Source: Chinchilla lanigera (Eukaryota > Chordata > Mammalia > Rodentia > Chinchillidae). From it: 64,000 nucleotides of DNA. Within the stretch, counting starts at the first letter, position 1, and every line of letters begins with the position of its first letter. Location: positions 13,268,962-13,332,961 of the forward strand of contig NW_004955447.1 in NCBI RefSeq assembly GCF_000276665.1. The letters are read 5' to 3'. The notes beneath the pieces were generated by a model. That model saw only the letters and a list, made by a program, of their open reading frames with translations, did not search any database and was not told the DNA's origin. The position numbers and the translations under genes are program-made. Below, in pieces: positions 10,988 to 23,700 of this stretch.

Positions 10988-12206
10988 TATACATAATTTT
11001 AAAATTTTTCTAGCTCTTTGAAGAATGCTATTGGTATTTTAGTAAGTACTAAATCGATTATTTGGGGAAGCATGGGAATTCTATTAATACTAATTTTTTC
11101 AGTCTAGAAACACGAGATGTCTAAACTTTTGCATTTATGTCCTCTTCAGTTTTGTCCACCATTGCTCAATAGTTTGCATGGTAGATCTTTCATCTCTTTG
11201 GTTATATTTATTCCTAGGTATTTGATTTAATTTTATTTAGCTATCATAGGTGAGGCTTCTTCCCTCATTTCTGTTTCAGATAATTCACTATTGAACTATG
11301 CTGCTGATTTTTCTGTGTCCTAGGGCCAGCCAGATTTCTAAAGTAGTACAGCTAGATTGGCTGCCAGATTGTGTCATGCAGCGAGGCTGAGGAAAGTGAT
11401 GGTGATGAGGGTCATTTTGAGAAAAAAGGTAAAATACCTACAGGTCCGTGCAAAATGATACATTATCCATATTTAGTCCTGTTGAAGCTAACGGACATGA
11501 ACATGTAGTGGCAAAACATACAAATTGTGTTTGCTTCTTTGTGTATTTATTTTTTTGTAAGAGGTAACAAAGATTCAGGTATGAAAAGCAGACAAGGTGA
11601 ATTATAGCATGGACAGAGGAGAGACCTTTCCCTGAGTAGGTCAAAGGGAACTCCAGAAGAACAAGGTTTTAAAGATGTGTGTAAGAGTATATTTTAAAGT
11701 GTAACGTGAAGTTTAGAATCGATAAGAAAGGAAGAGAAACCAGAAAGTAGTTGACAATTTAGGGGATACAAAGAACTCAAATGCATCTGAGCCTAAAGAG
11801 TACATGTAGGGGCCAAAATAAATGGGGTGCACTTGATCTATATTTAATACCCCACCCCAGATGCATTAGGGACTATGTCTGAAGCAACAAAATGAGATGT
11901 GTTAAGACCCACTGATTGCTGGGGAAAAAATCTAAAGCATGGGAGGTGTCTATCTCACTTTTCATTGTTGGTTTGGGTTGCCTTGATGTGATCTCTTAAA
12001 GCACAGGGTTTAGTAGACCTTCCTTGTCCCCATTTATTTCCTCACATGGAATCATTTTTTTCTAGAAGGTCAGAGTTCCAGAAAGTTTATGCCTTCAACT
12101 ACTTCCACAAATACACTTGTTTGAAGGCTTTAGACATCAACAGTGAATTTAGAGCTCAGAGTTTTATACCTTAACTACAGACAGAGAGGGTGGGGCAGAG
12201 AAAGAC

Positions 12207-12228
12207 AGAGGAGAGAGAGAGAGAGAGA
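12207..12228. repeat. (GA)n microsatellite
   Basis: Short run of GA dinucleotides within a purine-rich stretch. Confidence 0.85.
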
Positions 12229-12559
12229 ATCCATTTTGGGGAACTTTGGAACTTCCTGTTCAAAGTTCTCTTAAAACCAATGTAGCATTTACAATTTAGC
12301 ATTCTTTTGGTGTATAAAACAACCAAGTAGCATATATATTTATTTCTCCAAGAGTCTCACAGACTTTTACCTCAATCATTAATCCTCTTGTAAGAAAATA
12401 AAATGGAATAATAAATCACCAGTGCAGATATGCTGAATTTGATCAATGTTTCTTTTCAGAAGTAAATAATAGAGCAACCCCCACTCTGCAATATTTATGT
12501 GCCACAGCATTCTGTCACACAGGCATGGGGACGGATATGGATTGCTGAAAGGAAGCAAG

Positions 12560-12800
12560 ACCTCCTCTCCCTTACAGACTGCTAAAGCAACAAGTCATCA
12601 TTTATAGGGCAAGTAGCACCTCATCCCGGAGCGCTGCAGTGCATTCTCAGGAAGGAACTGCCCTAGCGCTCAACCTCTTCCTCCCATAAGGAAACTAGCA
12701 GGGGCTTGCTTCATTAATCATGCTAACTGGCAGGAGAAAAGGAACAGCATTTAGAAATGAGCTACTTCATAGAGAGCAGTTTGCATGGCTTCTGATGTAA
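12560..12800. promoter_or_regulatory. Possible conserved non-coding element
   Basis: Mixed-composition sequence without repeat signatures, with a TTCATTAATCATGCTAA homeodomain-like cluster and a CAGTTTGCATGGC octamer-like site. The call rests on texture and motif clustering alone. Confidence 0.15.
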
Positions 12801-14433
12801 TCCCTGAAACACGACTGTGAAATTCTAAAATCTGCTTCCAAGGAGGAAAGCTCTGATTGAGTAGCTGAGTATAAATCCCAATGTCACCTAAAATTTGAAT
12901 GCTGGCTCTTCTATCGAAGGTCCAGCCCCAAAGTCCATCGACTCTCCCTAACGTGTGCTACAGTATGTGCTTCCTTATGAGGAAAAATTTCAATCAAAGC
13001 CCCTCATTCTGAAGACAAGAGTAATTGAACATTTCCAGTAAATGTTTATGTAGACTAAAATATTTATGTATAGTAATAATAAAAAAATAAACCAAGATAT
13101 TTATGGCCATACATACACACAAGAATAATAGAAGGTACAGTAATGAGTGTCCCTTTTAGAAGATTTGGGGATAGGATATGTGAAGTTTTTAAAACCTCTA
13201 AACCCAAAAGGTGATTTTTTAACTGACCTTTCTTACCCTCCAGATTATACTAGATGGAGATCACCCTTAAATGCATTAGGTAGAGTAGCTTCACTTACCA
13301 ATAAGGCTGGTAAAATGTAGAAAAATGACAGTGAGATTGCAGTGAAGAGAATAGACTGGGAGATCATCAAAAATGACGTCGATATACCTCAAATGTAAGA
13401 GTGGTAGCACATTTCCTATTCGTCTCAGACCTCTGGCTGCTAATCTACAAAACAAAGAGAATAGAGAAAGGCTTTTTTCTTTAATGAGACTCCAGAAGGA
13501 ATAATGCCAAAGTTGTTTTCCTTATCATTTTAACAAGTTAGGAAATTCTGCAAACTTCTCTTTCTAGGAGATCCACAACATAGGCTAGCAACATAAAATC
13601 CATTTTGAAACCTGTTCAGTTTTTCATTCCCTCACTTTTCCAATTATATTGTTTCTTTTCTATGGAGGAACACATATTAATAAATTGTCTAGCAACTTAT
13701 TTGCAGAACACAGTTTAGGAAAAGACAGCTCAGAGCATATTCATGGATTTATGAAATCCCCCAAAATGCATGCATGTATTTTGAGTGGGGAAGAGCAAGG
13801 AGAACGCAACTGGCAAGATGTAAATGGCAATTTCATGGAATGATGGTGGCGCTGGCCATGTCTGGATCAGAACTTAAACTCAGATGTCAACCAGGCCTAG
13901 GAGTAAATGAAAATAAATGGGAAAGAATAGAACACAAGACAGTAAAAAGAAACTGACTGTCCAAGTAAAGCACAGAGAGAAGAGGAAATAGTGCACGTGG
14001 TAGTGAAGTGGATGAAAGGAACTTCATTTATGGAGACAGATACTACTACTCTCAAGCAACCCTGCCTCCCAGGAATACAGGTGCTTTCCCGCCTGGCCTC
14101 TAATTTCAAAGAGAAACTGGAAATTCATCTTTTTAATTGAAAACTCTGAAATTTTTTGTTATTGAAAAATAGCTCAAATTAAAACATTACACTTTCCATC
14201 ACGGTGAAAACCAACAACTCGAGGAACACAGCACACTTCTTCGTGTGGTCTTTGACCAATGAACCACCTGCTTGTGGCCACCTGTACCAGTGGGGGTCCC
14301 GCTGAGGCCGCCTCCTGAGGAATCAAATGGGCACGGGTGGAGCACTGACTGTGGGAATCATCAGGAATCACCGAGAGCAGCGACGAGGAACAATAGTCCA
14401 TGGGGAGTTTAGGAGGAGATGATATTTTCCAGT

Positions 14434-14577
14434 GAGGGAGGGAGAGAGAGAGAAAAAGAAGAGAAAGAGAGAAAGAGGAAAAAAAATGAATGAGGCGGGG
14501 AGGGGAGAGGAAAAAGGAGAAGGAAGAGGAGCAGGAGGGAAAGAGGGGACAAGGACGGGGAGGAGGAGGAGGAGAGA
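14434..14577 (+). repeat. Polypurine tract
   Basis: About 144 bp almost entirely of A and G on the plus strand, with only a handful of pyrimidine interruptions. It passes from GAGA-rich to GGA-rich sequence. Such mirror-prone purine runs can adopt triplex DNA. The 75-residue charged open frame across it is a composition artefact. Confidence 0.9.
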
Positions 14578-15469
14578 CGTTTCCTCACAGGGGTTCCATG
14601 CAGTTCCGTGGGAGGAATTCGTAGTTAGGCTGAAAGTGGTCTCGATTGTGCTGAGATAAACTGTGGAGTCTCAGGGAGCCTCAAAAGAGGAAACATCACG
14701 GATCTGCTTCAAAGCGTCCTGTCTTCAGGAGCACAGGGAGGAGGAGGTGCGCTTTGCGATGCTAGCATCAAGGGGTGCTCCACTCTTTACATGCTAGGTC
14801 TAGCGTCTTTTGCGTTAAATGATAATATTCTCATTACCTTAAACTACATTTTCATCTTAAATTATGATATATATGAACAAATGTACTTTAAGACAATATT
14901 TTTGTCACCTTTTCTGAAGATCATAAAAATGAGAGCGTGTCCTTAAAGCTAACCACAGGCAGGCAGCACTATATAGGATATGATATGAAAATGAGGTCTA
15001 TTAGGGAGTTAAATTTTCTCTCAATACAGTAATTCTGTTTCACACCAAGATATGATAAAAATATAATAAAACAGAAATGAGAAATTCAGTTAATTCTACT
15101 CTTAAGACTTTTATACTTTTTTATTTCTTCCAGACATACTGCTGTGCCAAAGAAAGAACCTACAATAGAAAAAAGGTGGACGATTCTCATCAGCCACACG
15201 CCATAGCAAGCGCTTCCGGATGTGAGCACACAAGAATAACCCAAGGACTTTTCATTAAAAACTGATTAGGGAGGTTAACCCAAGATATTCTGATTCAAGA
15301 AAATGGATGAGTTCTAGAAATATATGTACTTATCAAATTTAATTTTTACACACTATAAAATAGCGCAGTTAAGTGCTTTAATAACACTTAATATTTATAT
15401 ATGATCTAAGGTAAAATTCCAATTTGAGGTTTTTTCATGTAAATGTCCAATTTTTCTGACACTATCTGT

Positions 15470-15959
15470 TAGAAAGATTGTCCTTTCCTTGTTGATTTGT
15501 CTCATAAATTTTGTCAAAAGCCACTTGACTGAACTTGTGAGGATTTAATTCTATACCTTCTATTTTCTTTCACTGGTCCACACGACTGTTTTTATCCCCA
15601 TGCCAGAATGTTTTGATTACCGTATTTTCGAAGTAATCCTGAAATTTGAAATCTCCAGCTTTACTCTTACTTTTAAAAATATTTTATCAAACTTGCAGTC
15701 CCGGGAGTTTCCATTTTAACATTAGGGTGGATTTGTATTTCATTAGAGATAACATCTACTCTGTAGATCATTTTGAACAATATTGACATTTTACTAACAA
15801 TACATTTTGTAAGCCATGAATACAGGGTGTCATCCTCCTTACTATCTCTTTAATTTCTGCAATTTTGTAATTTTCAGGATACAGTTCTTTTATTAAGTTT
15901 ATTCCTATTTCATTCTTTTTGATATTATTTTAAAATTTAATTAATTTCTGGTTTTTGAA
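15470..15959 (-). mobile_element. Old L1 LINE ORF2 fragment (left part)
   Basis: Antisense L1 ORF2 wording is recognisable: ATTTTGTCAAAAGCC, CCAGAATGTTTTGATTACCG, TTTCTGCAATTTTGTAATTTTCAGG and AAGTTTATTCCTATTTCATTCTTTTTGA. The same old element resumes on the other side of younger insertions and a gap, at about 16540-17245. Confidence 0.8.
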
Positions 15960-16172
15960 CAATAATAGTTTCTGTTTGTAGTAGTGTATGTCTGCTGTCC
16001 ATAATGTCTGCATTCCTCTTATGGACCTGGCACACCACTTTCCTCTTCCTCTTACCCACCTTTCCATCTCTTGGTCCCCTTCACTTTTGCCAAAGATATA
16101 GTTCCCTATTTCCTAGTATCTATCTTTTATTTTGGTCTCCGTTACTTTGAGTTTCTCACTTAAGACTTACGA
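15960..16172 (-). mobile_element. L1 3' UTR segment
   Basis: Read on the minus strand this purine-rich stretch parallels the L1 3' UTR at about 2990-3120 (for example GAAGGGGACCAAGAGATGGA versus GAAGGGGATCAGGAAATGGA). It lies inside the old L1 and next to a second L1 end beginning at 16173, so insertions here are nested. Confidence 0.5.
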
Positions 16173-16349
16173 TCTTTTTTTTTTTTTTAATTTTAGAAAT
16201 TAAAGGAGGAAAATACTAACAGACCGACAACATTTTACAAAATAGCATAGGATCAGTACAGACATTACAGAGTTACAAACAGAGTGGTAGGGAATTAACA
16301 ATGCTTATTGTATTACATATTGATATCTTCAATGTAGTTTGTCATGAAA
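16173..16349 (-). mobile_element. L1 3' end, headed by poly-T, cut by gap
   Basis: Starts with a T-run and then matches 3346-3523 closely (shared AATTAACAATGCTTRTTGTA and GAGTTACAAACARAGTGGTA). It is therefore the same L1 3' UTR family on the minus strand. Its 5' side runs into the gap at 16350, so the length and target duplication cannot be seen. Confidence 0.8.
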
Positions 16350-16500
16350 NNNNNNNNNNNNNNNNNNNNNNNNNNNNNNNNNNNNNNNNNNNNNNNNNNN
16401 NNNNNNNNNNNNNNNNNNNNNNNNNNNNNNNNNNNNNNNNNNNNNNNNNNNNNNNNNNNNNNNNNNNNNNNNNNNNNNNNNNNNNNNNNNNNNNNNNNNN
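16350..16500. other. Assembly gap (N run)
   Basis: About 150 undetermined bases. It lies within an L1 3' end, so the gap probably reflects repeat collapse. Open frames spanning it are meaningless. Confidence 1.
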
Positions 16501-16539
16501 CTTAAAGTGCACCCATTTTCCATACTAGATCATGTTTTT

Positions 16540-17245
16540 GGAGTGTTTTTCATTAGTGTAAAAAAGATGTAGCTCACTTTGCCTGTTTCTTTTATCCTAC
16601 AGAGTTAAGATTCATTTCTCATACCTTATGTGTTGGTATTTTTATCCTGAAATGTTACTAAATGAACTTCTTTTTTCTAACAGTTTTGTTTTTGTGGAAC
16701 TTTTAAGATGTTTTACATATAGGATTATGTTATCAGCAGAAAGGATGTTTTACTTCTTCCTTCTGGATTCAAATGTTCTTTAATCTTTTTCTTAACTAAA
16801 GTGCTTTAAACAGGACTTCCAATATTATATGGAAGAAAGTGACATTACATTGAAGCAAGACTTCTCAACATTATACCACTAAGTTTGATGTTAACTGTAG
16901 ATCTTTCCATAGCCTTTACTATGGCGAGATAGTTTTCTTGCATTCCTACTTTTTTGTTTATTTTACCATGAAGACTGTTGAATACTGTCAAATGTTTTCT
17001 CTGCACCAATTGAAATAATTATTTTTCCCTTTCATTCTGCAATGTATCATACTACATAGAATAATGCTTGTATATTCAATACTTTGTATTCCAGAAATAA
17101 ATCTCATTTAGCCATAGTATATAATCCTTTTAATATGCTGTTAAATTCATTTTACTAATATATTGTTGAGGATTTTTGTGACAGTGCTCATAAGGGATTT
17201 TGACATAGCTGTCTCTAGTAGTGTTTTTTGTTTTATATTACAATG
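16540..17245 (-). mobile_element. Old L1 LINE ORF2 fragment (right part)
   Basis: Continuation of the decayed minus-strand L1. Recognisable antisense wording includes GATTATGTTATCAGCAG, AAATGTTTTCTCTGCACCAATTG, ATTCATTTTACTAATATATTGTTGAGG and GATTTTTGTG. The gap and younger L1 ends separate it from 15470-15959. Confidence 0.8.
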
Positions 17246-19590
17246 ATCTTGACCTTGTGGAAGGAATAAGGAATTAAATTTCTTTTAATTAAAACTCATC
17301 CATTGACTCTGATCTCCAGCTACTGTAGAGAACCATTGTTGTACTGAATGATAAGATGTTTAATGATACTTAGAATTCTTTTGTAATCTTTAACAGTAGG
17401 TGTTCTCTAGCTGTTAAGAAAACCTTCTCATACTTGTATAAGTTTTCAAATTTAGGAAGAAATTTTACAAACTTTTCACTTTCTAGAAATTATATTGAAA
17501 AAGCAATAATTTAATTAGACTCTAACCTTATAGACCAGGAAATGTTGACACAGGATTAGTTTACATTTTTGCAAACAAGTGATAGAGATGAGAGAAAAAT
17601 GTAGAAATAAATTATGATATAATGCTCATATGTAAATCATAAATAATATGGCTTCATAAAAAATCTAAGGTAGGGGAAAGACACAAATTAATCTTTTATA
17701 ATAAACATGTTTTTAAGACAGTGCTAGTGGGAGTATATATTAAGTTTATTTTTCCCATGTGGTCAAAAATGTCCTGGACACTACATAGCACATTAAGACA
17801 ACAAATGAAGTCAGAAGCTGAACATTTTCTACAGGTTTGTCTGAAGTAGCTTAATGTACAATGTTTCCTACACAAGCAGCAATGGCTTCTATGGTTGGTT
17901 AGGTGCTCTGAGACGGGGAACTCTGATAAGGAGATCTACATACATGATGTTAAAAGATGAAGAAGGGAATAAAAGAAAGCAGAATCTGACAGAGAGAGAA
18001 ATGGAGGCATGAAGCAGGTCTGACAACTTTTGAACACAAGGAGTTTGGGACCTACAGTGGCAGAGCTGATCTAGTCGGCCACCATGGCCAAGTCTTCACG
18101 GTTCCTGTCAGGTGGGACAATGATATGAGCTGCAGTGGGCCAGGGTATGGCACTGAGTGAGGCCACCTTCTGCCAGTGAGGAAAGAAGGGCCTCACTGAA
18201 GTTGTCTACACGGTGTGTCAGGCTGTCCTAGTCAACAGTTTTTTCCAGGACTCATACAGTAGTGTTTATCTTGTGCTCTATCACCACTAAATTCTAGATT
18301 AGAATACATTCATTAAAATTGAATTCTCTACTTTGAGTTCCTATCTAGGAAAGGTTTCACAATTTCACAGACTGTATCTTGACAAAGTGCTGCCATTTTC
18401 ATTAGCTTAAGAGTCATTATTTTGTGTTTCTCATTAAAAGCAAAAGATGATGATCTCAGCCACATAGTTCATCAGGCATTGAACCCTCTTTATTCTAGAT
18501 TGAATATTATGTGTCTGATAACATGGGTTATGCATCAAAAATAGAATTTTTTCCTCAAAAAGAGAAAATCATGATTTTTATTATGTAAGCCATGAACTGG
18601 CAAAATTTCACATTGTCTTGCCCCAGCAACACATCAACACATCCTTATTTTTTGCTTGTATGCTTTCTTACATTCTTTCAGAAGATATTCATCTACCGTT
18701 TACCAAATATTAGGTGCTATAGTATACTTTAAAGATACAAAGGACACAATATGGTCTCTAAAAAGTTGATAGGCAGATTGAAAAAAACACACATGAAAGA
18801 AGCCAAAAAGAATGCAGTACAGAATGCTACACACTCACAAGAACAGGTGAAAAGAGAGAGGGTTAACCAGTCAGAGCAGACAGTGGTGCACACTGGCTGT
18901 GGGTTTTTTGTGTTAGGATACATCTTAGCAGTTGTTCCAACAGCCAATCCTCTGATACTTGAGTCTCTTCTAAAACCTCTTTCACCAACATGAAAATGTT
19001 AGAAATGAATGACGTGAATGTTAGAAACTGTAATTCATTCTTTGGGAGCTGCAATGTTAAAACAAGAATTTAAGAGGCAAGATGGAACCTGTTGCTTCAA
19101 AGATGATGCTCATCAGTTCTTTTTTAACCTCTGGAGAATGACTTTTATTTCTCCACATATCAGCTCATCAAGTACATAAAAACAACAAGGATTATTAGAT
19201 TTATTATCTTTTTAAAAAGCAAAACATTACTGGAAAGAAATTAAGACAACTTTTATACTCAGTAAGAATTTGCAGAGGGTAAAGAGAAAAACAAATCTTA
19301 GTGAGTACACATGACCAACTCAAACATATAAAGAATAAATATGTGAAAATAATTACATTAAAGTCGTAAGATCACATATGGCAGACAAAGAATGGTTAAA
19401 CTTCTAAGATAGTGTCAACCTTAAGGAATGCAAACCAGTCAATAAAATGGCAATTTATAAAAGAAATACGATGGAAAAAGGCATATATTAAAAATGGAAC
19501 AGTCAATGCTTAGAATTTTCTCTTTTTTTGACCAATTTTGTACTCTTGAATCTGGTAATCAGAATGACTGATCTGAAAACAACAATGTGC
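17246..19590. other. Unassigned non-coding stretch
   Basis: No gene recognised. Near 18690-18770 the wording TTAGGTGCTATAGTATACTTTAAAGATACAAAGGACACAATATGGTC resembles an old MIR/L2-like repeat, at low confidence. A Kozak-like GCCACCATGG at 18079-18088 opens no useful frame. Confidence 0.4.
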
Positions 19591-19880
19591 ACCATCAGAA
19601 ATATTGTTGAACTCCTACCACCTTGTATGGTGAAGCTCTGCATCTCCAATGGTTTTTTTTATTACTGGTTACTGTCTTTGACTGTTTAATCAACCTTACA
19701 TCCTTATGTCTGGTGGACAAAGCAACTTCGTTGAAGATAGCAGTATGTAATGCAGCAACCGTTGTTAATTCCTATCATTTTGTTTTGCAGTCATGTATCA
19801 TTTTTGTTGTTTTGTATTGTTTTAATTTTGTCTTCATTATTGTTTTGTTAGATATTTTAATTTTTAAAAGAAAAAAAATG
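19591..19880 (+). mobile_element. Possible L1 3' UTR relic
   Basis: The last 90 bp (GTCATGTATCATTTTTGTTG, then TTTTGTCTTCATT and TTTTGTTAG, ending in an A-rich tail) are shared with 48685-48770. This shows a repeat 3' end. An L1 3' UTR is likely because the CAGTTATGTTTATCCTTTTT end of the 35-kb L1 is similar. The start is uncertain. Confidence 0.4.
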
Positions 19881-19883
19881 ATT

Positions 19884-20036
19884 CTTGCCTGTGCATAGTT
19901 TTACACACCTGTAATCCTAGCATTCGGGAGGCTGCACCAGGAGTTTCTCCATGAATTCAAGGCCAGAGTTTGGTACGTAGTAAATTCAAGGCCATCCTGA
20001 ACCATCCAGTGAGACCCTGACTCAAAAAAATTTTTT
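19884..20036 (+). mobile_element. B1 SINE, diverged
   Basis: Plus-strand B1: TTTTACACACCTGTAATCCTAGC, CGGGAGGCTG, AATTCAAGGCC twice, and GAGACCCTGACTCAAAAAAA at the end. Several substitutions mark it as older than the 10-kb copy. Confidence 0.85.
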
Positions 20037-20624
20037 TTGCTGAGGGAAATAAATGGTATTGAATAGTATTAAAACAACATAATAAAACATTTTATGAATG
20101 TTGAGCTATTAAAATTTCTTTGTTAGCATGGATTTGTCTTGAGACAATTCTAGTACTATTATAGTTGAACTGAAATAGTAAGTGCTAGATAAAATTATAA
20201 ATAGTAAATTGGTGTTAAAACATTTGTACATTTAAGTATGAATAATAGTATCTGTATTTAACAATTATTCAACACTTAGTACAGAAAACTATGTGAGATT
20301 GCTATGGAAAGCAGAAACAAAGAAATGACACCCAGGATTTGGAGACATTTATTTACATCTACGGGCACTGATGAGGATCATTCTCAAAGTATCAGGCCCT
20401 GATCTCTGGTGGTCTAGGGCTTATATGGGATAAGCAAGAAGGAAGTACAGAGGCAGAATGGCTTGTCAGTTGGGATTGGTTCTTGCAATACACATCACAG
20501 TGACCAGCTATGTGTCACAGTGACCCACCATTTCTAAGAGACAAAAGCAACCAGAAATAGAACAGGAACTGTTACCTGGGCAACTAAAAACCTGAAGTAT
20601 ACTAGCTGGGGAGACATTTTGTTA
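20037..20624. other. Unassigned stretch, possible LTR-like segment
   Basis: Between about 20320 and 20620 the sequence (GGATTTGGAGACATTTATTTAC at the left, then GGGCTTATATGGGATAAG) has the feel of a minus-strand retroviral-type LTR. No terminal repeats or duplication were found and the call is weak. The rest is AT-rich and unassigned. Confidence 0.25.
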
Positions 20625-20775
20625 CAAGCACTATATGTGATATTTCATATACATCATGTTCTTCCACATTATTATTGTTCTACAGATGAGATGAGGCTTC
20701 TCAATGTCACATACTGTAAGTGATGGAGCTAGAACTGATACACAGGCCCAAAATCAATTCACCATCCCTGTGAAT
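20625..20775 (-). mobile_element. MIR SINE
   Basis: Antisense MIR wording: TTATTATTGTTCTACAGATGAGATGAGG, then CAATGTCACATACTGTAAGTGATGGAGCTAGAACTG. This is the MIR core and tRNA-related region, strongly decayed. Confidence 0.75.
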
Positions 20776-23700
20776 TAGCTCCAAGGGAATAACTCTACAG
20801 AAGAAAACAATGTTAAACAAAAAGACATTCATCACAGTATTATGTAAATCAACCAAACAAGTAACTAGGCAAATTAAAAAAGAAGTGTATATAAAGTATT
20901 TCATTTTCAGTTACTTTGGGATTAATGTAGAAAGTTGAAATGTAAGGAGTTACAAGCATAACGGAAATGGTATTTGTGTTGACTACAATCATTCAGATGT
21001 GCTGTTAGGTGGAAAAACAGGAAGCTCAATGTAAAGTGAAAATAGCTATGCTAGAGATTATTATTTTTAAATTCTTTTTTCTTTTTAATATATTATCTTT
21101 ACAAAAGAGCTACAGTTTTCTTACTTTAGACCTTTATCCCTTATTAAATTTCACATATTATTGGGCTAAACATGTACCTAAGTCACACTAATCTCCTGTA
21201 TCTTAATAATGTAATTGATTTTGAAGAAATGGAGAGGAGACAAGTCCAGAAGGACAGGCACAGGACAGGGGAATGCAGAGGAAAGACAAACTTCAATTTC
21301 TGGTTTTATGAGGAATTGTTTCCTGTAACAAACCACACAGAATTCTTGTGTGATCATTTTTCTGAAAATTTAGTTTGGTCTGAAATTGACATCAATCTTG
21401 GATAATAAAAAAGTCTGAAAAAGTAAGCCCTGGTGGTACTGTTCTCCTCTCCCCTTTTTTATTCTAAAGAAATAACACTGGCAAAAAAAAAAATCTAGAA
21501 ACATTTTAACTGATCTATAAAATATACAAAATTTCAATGTGGTGAATTGCAAAGCCTTTAAGCTGTCCATAACAGCAGCTGCTGTGAGGCTATGTGTATT
21601 GCTCCGCTGTAGGTGAAGTGCATCTGAGAGTAGTGCCTCGTTGGTCTCTTTGTGTACCCTGGGGAGGAACAGCAGTGGGTATGAGGAAAAGATAGACAGG
21701 AAACAAACAGCTGGGTCAGGTGGAGGCTGCCGCTTTACCTGACAGGTAGGAGAACCTGAACAACAACTGTAGGGTGTTTATTTCTACTCTTGAAAGTTAG
21801 TACCATGAGACACAAGGTTGCCTAGAAGCTAACAACTGAAATTGTCCAAGCAGGATGCTTTTCTCAAGACTGAGGTAGCTGGACTCCTTGAGGCACTCTG
21901 GCTCTGTCCTGCCCTCACCCACATGACCAATTTCCAGTTTCAGCACCTGAGCCTCACTGATCACATCAGCTTAGTCCTTACCCAGCTAGGGTGAGGCATT
22001 CTCAACATGGAGTCAGCTCCCCAAATTACCCAGAGTGGCACCAAACCGCAGGGACACGTGAGTCCTGTGGGCAAAGTCAGGTCCATATGGACTCCTAGCA
22101 ACTTCACACAAGAGGAAGTCTCCCCAGGATAGAGAAGTAGATGAGAAGAGACCTGCCAAAGTTGCTCAAAGATGGATAGCTGACCGTCTTCTAGGAGGAG
22201 ATAGGAACTTTCACCAAGACTTGGGCCAGACTGCTGCTGAGCCCAGTCTCTGGGACACACGGAAAGTTGCCCAGTGGACAGGACCCCAAATACCACCATT
22301 TCTCAACAGGCATAGTGCAAGGACTTTCAAAGTGAGAAGAAGGCCCCGTATGCATGTTCTCTGATCTGACTCAGCTTTACAGAGGTGAGAGCTATGAAAT
22401 AGGGGGAGAAACTCCAAGAGAAACCTTGTTAGCTGGAGATGCTTGGATACACATCAAATCTGCTATGTTTCTGAAGACTCAGTATTATTTTCTTTGATTT
22501 GATTTGATCAGTTTTTGTTATTTTTTCAACCGTGGTCTGTAATCATGGTGAAAAGAATTTATTGCTACATCAAATTGAGATCTACTTATAAAAAAGAACA
22601 CTTTTTATTAAGCATATGTTGCTAAGTTTGAGTGACATGGGTATACAGAATCAAGTTGAAATAATTGTATAAAGCAGGTAAAACAGTTAAGAACACATAA
22701 CCCTGAAATCAAGATAAGTATAGTTCATTGGGAGAAATAAAGAAACATTCATAAGTAATTAGAATGCAATGTAGTTTATTCAAAACATCAGAAGAAAAAT
22801 AAAGCTGGATTAATTTGGGGGAGATTTTCTGAATGGAGTTGATATTTGAGGTAGGGATTTGTGTGCAACAAGACTTATTAAGTTTCCTGCCACATCTAAA
22901 CCCCTTCCTACACAAAAGTTTGATTGTGTAACAGTGCTGTTCCTTTCTCCATTTCTGACTAGACCAGGAGCGAGTGCCTGGAGAAACACAGTCATCAACA
23001 GCACAGCTCTGAAGGAAAACATCAAACCCTGAGGCAGCTCACCATGGTGCACTTGATAAAAGAACTACTTCAAATTGAATTGTTATAAAAAGATCTGCGA
23101 GATGGTAACAAAAGTCAGGGGTAGCAATAGAATTGGAGGTAGATGAGAACAAAACATAGCAGAGAACAGCTGAGTTGCTGTCAAAACAAGAACTCTTGTG
23201 CGAGTGGCCACGGACACTGGCTTCTGAGGTAAAGACAGGGTGGCTCACACACTTGGAGGTACATCAGCGCCCCTTGAAGGGTTTTCATAAGTCCCAACGC
23301 CCACGATGTACTCCAGGTCAGAATCTGCCACTCACCCTGGCTGCAGAGTGTCAGGGAATCTAACATTCCTCACTCCCACATGATGTTCCCACCGCTGCCC
23401 TTCAGAGCGCTCTTGGAGAGCCCCTGCCTTCGGAGAGAAACTGAGAGACAGTGTGAGGGCAAACAAGAGAAGGGGAAGGACAGGAATGGGGTCCAAGCAC
23501 TAAAAATAATATGAATAGACACAAGTTTATGAAACAGTGATAGTCTCGTAGAATTTGAGAAGTTTCCTGGGGTCGTAGTAAAGCGAACAAAAGTAAACAA
23601 AGCAGGATATGAAATCAGTAGAACAGACTGCGAGATGGTGGTCTTCATCCTTTATGGTAGGGAAAGGAGTGATCCTGACCAAATGTGGGAATTAGAAGTG

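Larger units (their letters stand above)
9291..11350 (-). mobile_element. Old L1 LINE, 3' UTR and ORF2 3' half
   Basis: The minus strand carries a decayed L1 from 3' UTR (about 9291-9480) back into ORF2. Recognisable antisense wording includes TTGTATTCCTCTGATGATTAGT, GAATTTCTGAAGTTCCTTGTATA, TTTAATCCATTTTGAGTTGA and the TTTTGATTACTACAGCTTT block. It is 5' truncated near 11350. The divergence is high, with many indels, consistent with an ancient mammalian L1M-type copy. A B1 inserted at 10211-10367 and a (TG)n tract lies within it. Confidence 0.85.
11351..15460. other. Unassigned non-coding stretch
   Basis: No gene recognised. It contains a short (GA)n near 12207-12228, a long purine tract at 14434-14577 and a possible conserved element at about 12560-12800. 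Short open frames are scattered and unsupported. Confidence 0.4.

Noticed and set aside
15135..15264. Acceptor-like TTTATTTCTTCCAG followed by a short open frame
   Set aside because: Only about 43 codons, with low-complexity context, no family and no donor or poly-A logic.
16301..16528. Open frames across the N run
   Set aside because: Most of the translation is undetermined sequence.
18079..18088. Kozak-like GCCACCATGG
   Set aside because: The frame closes soon after and no gene similarity follows.
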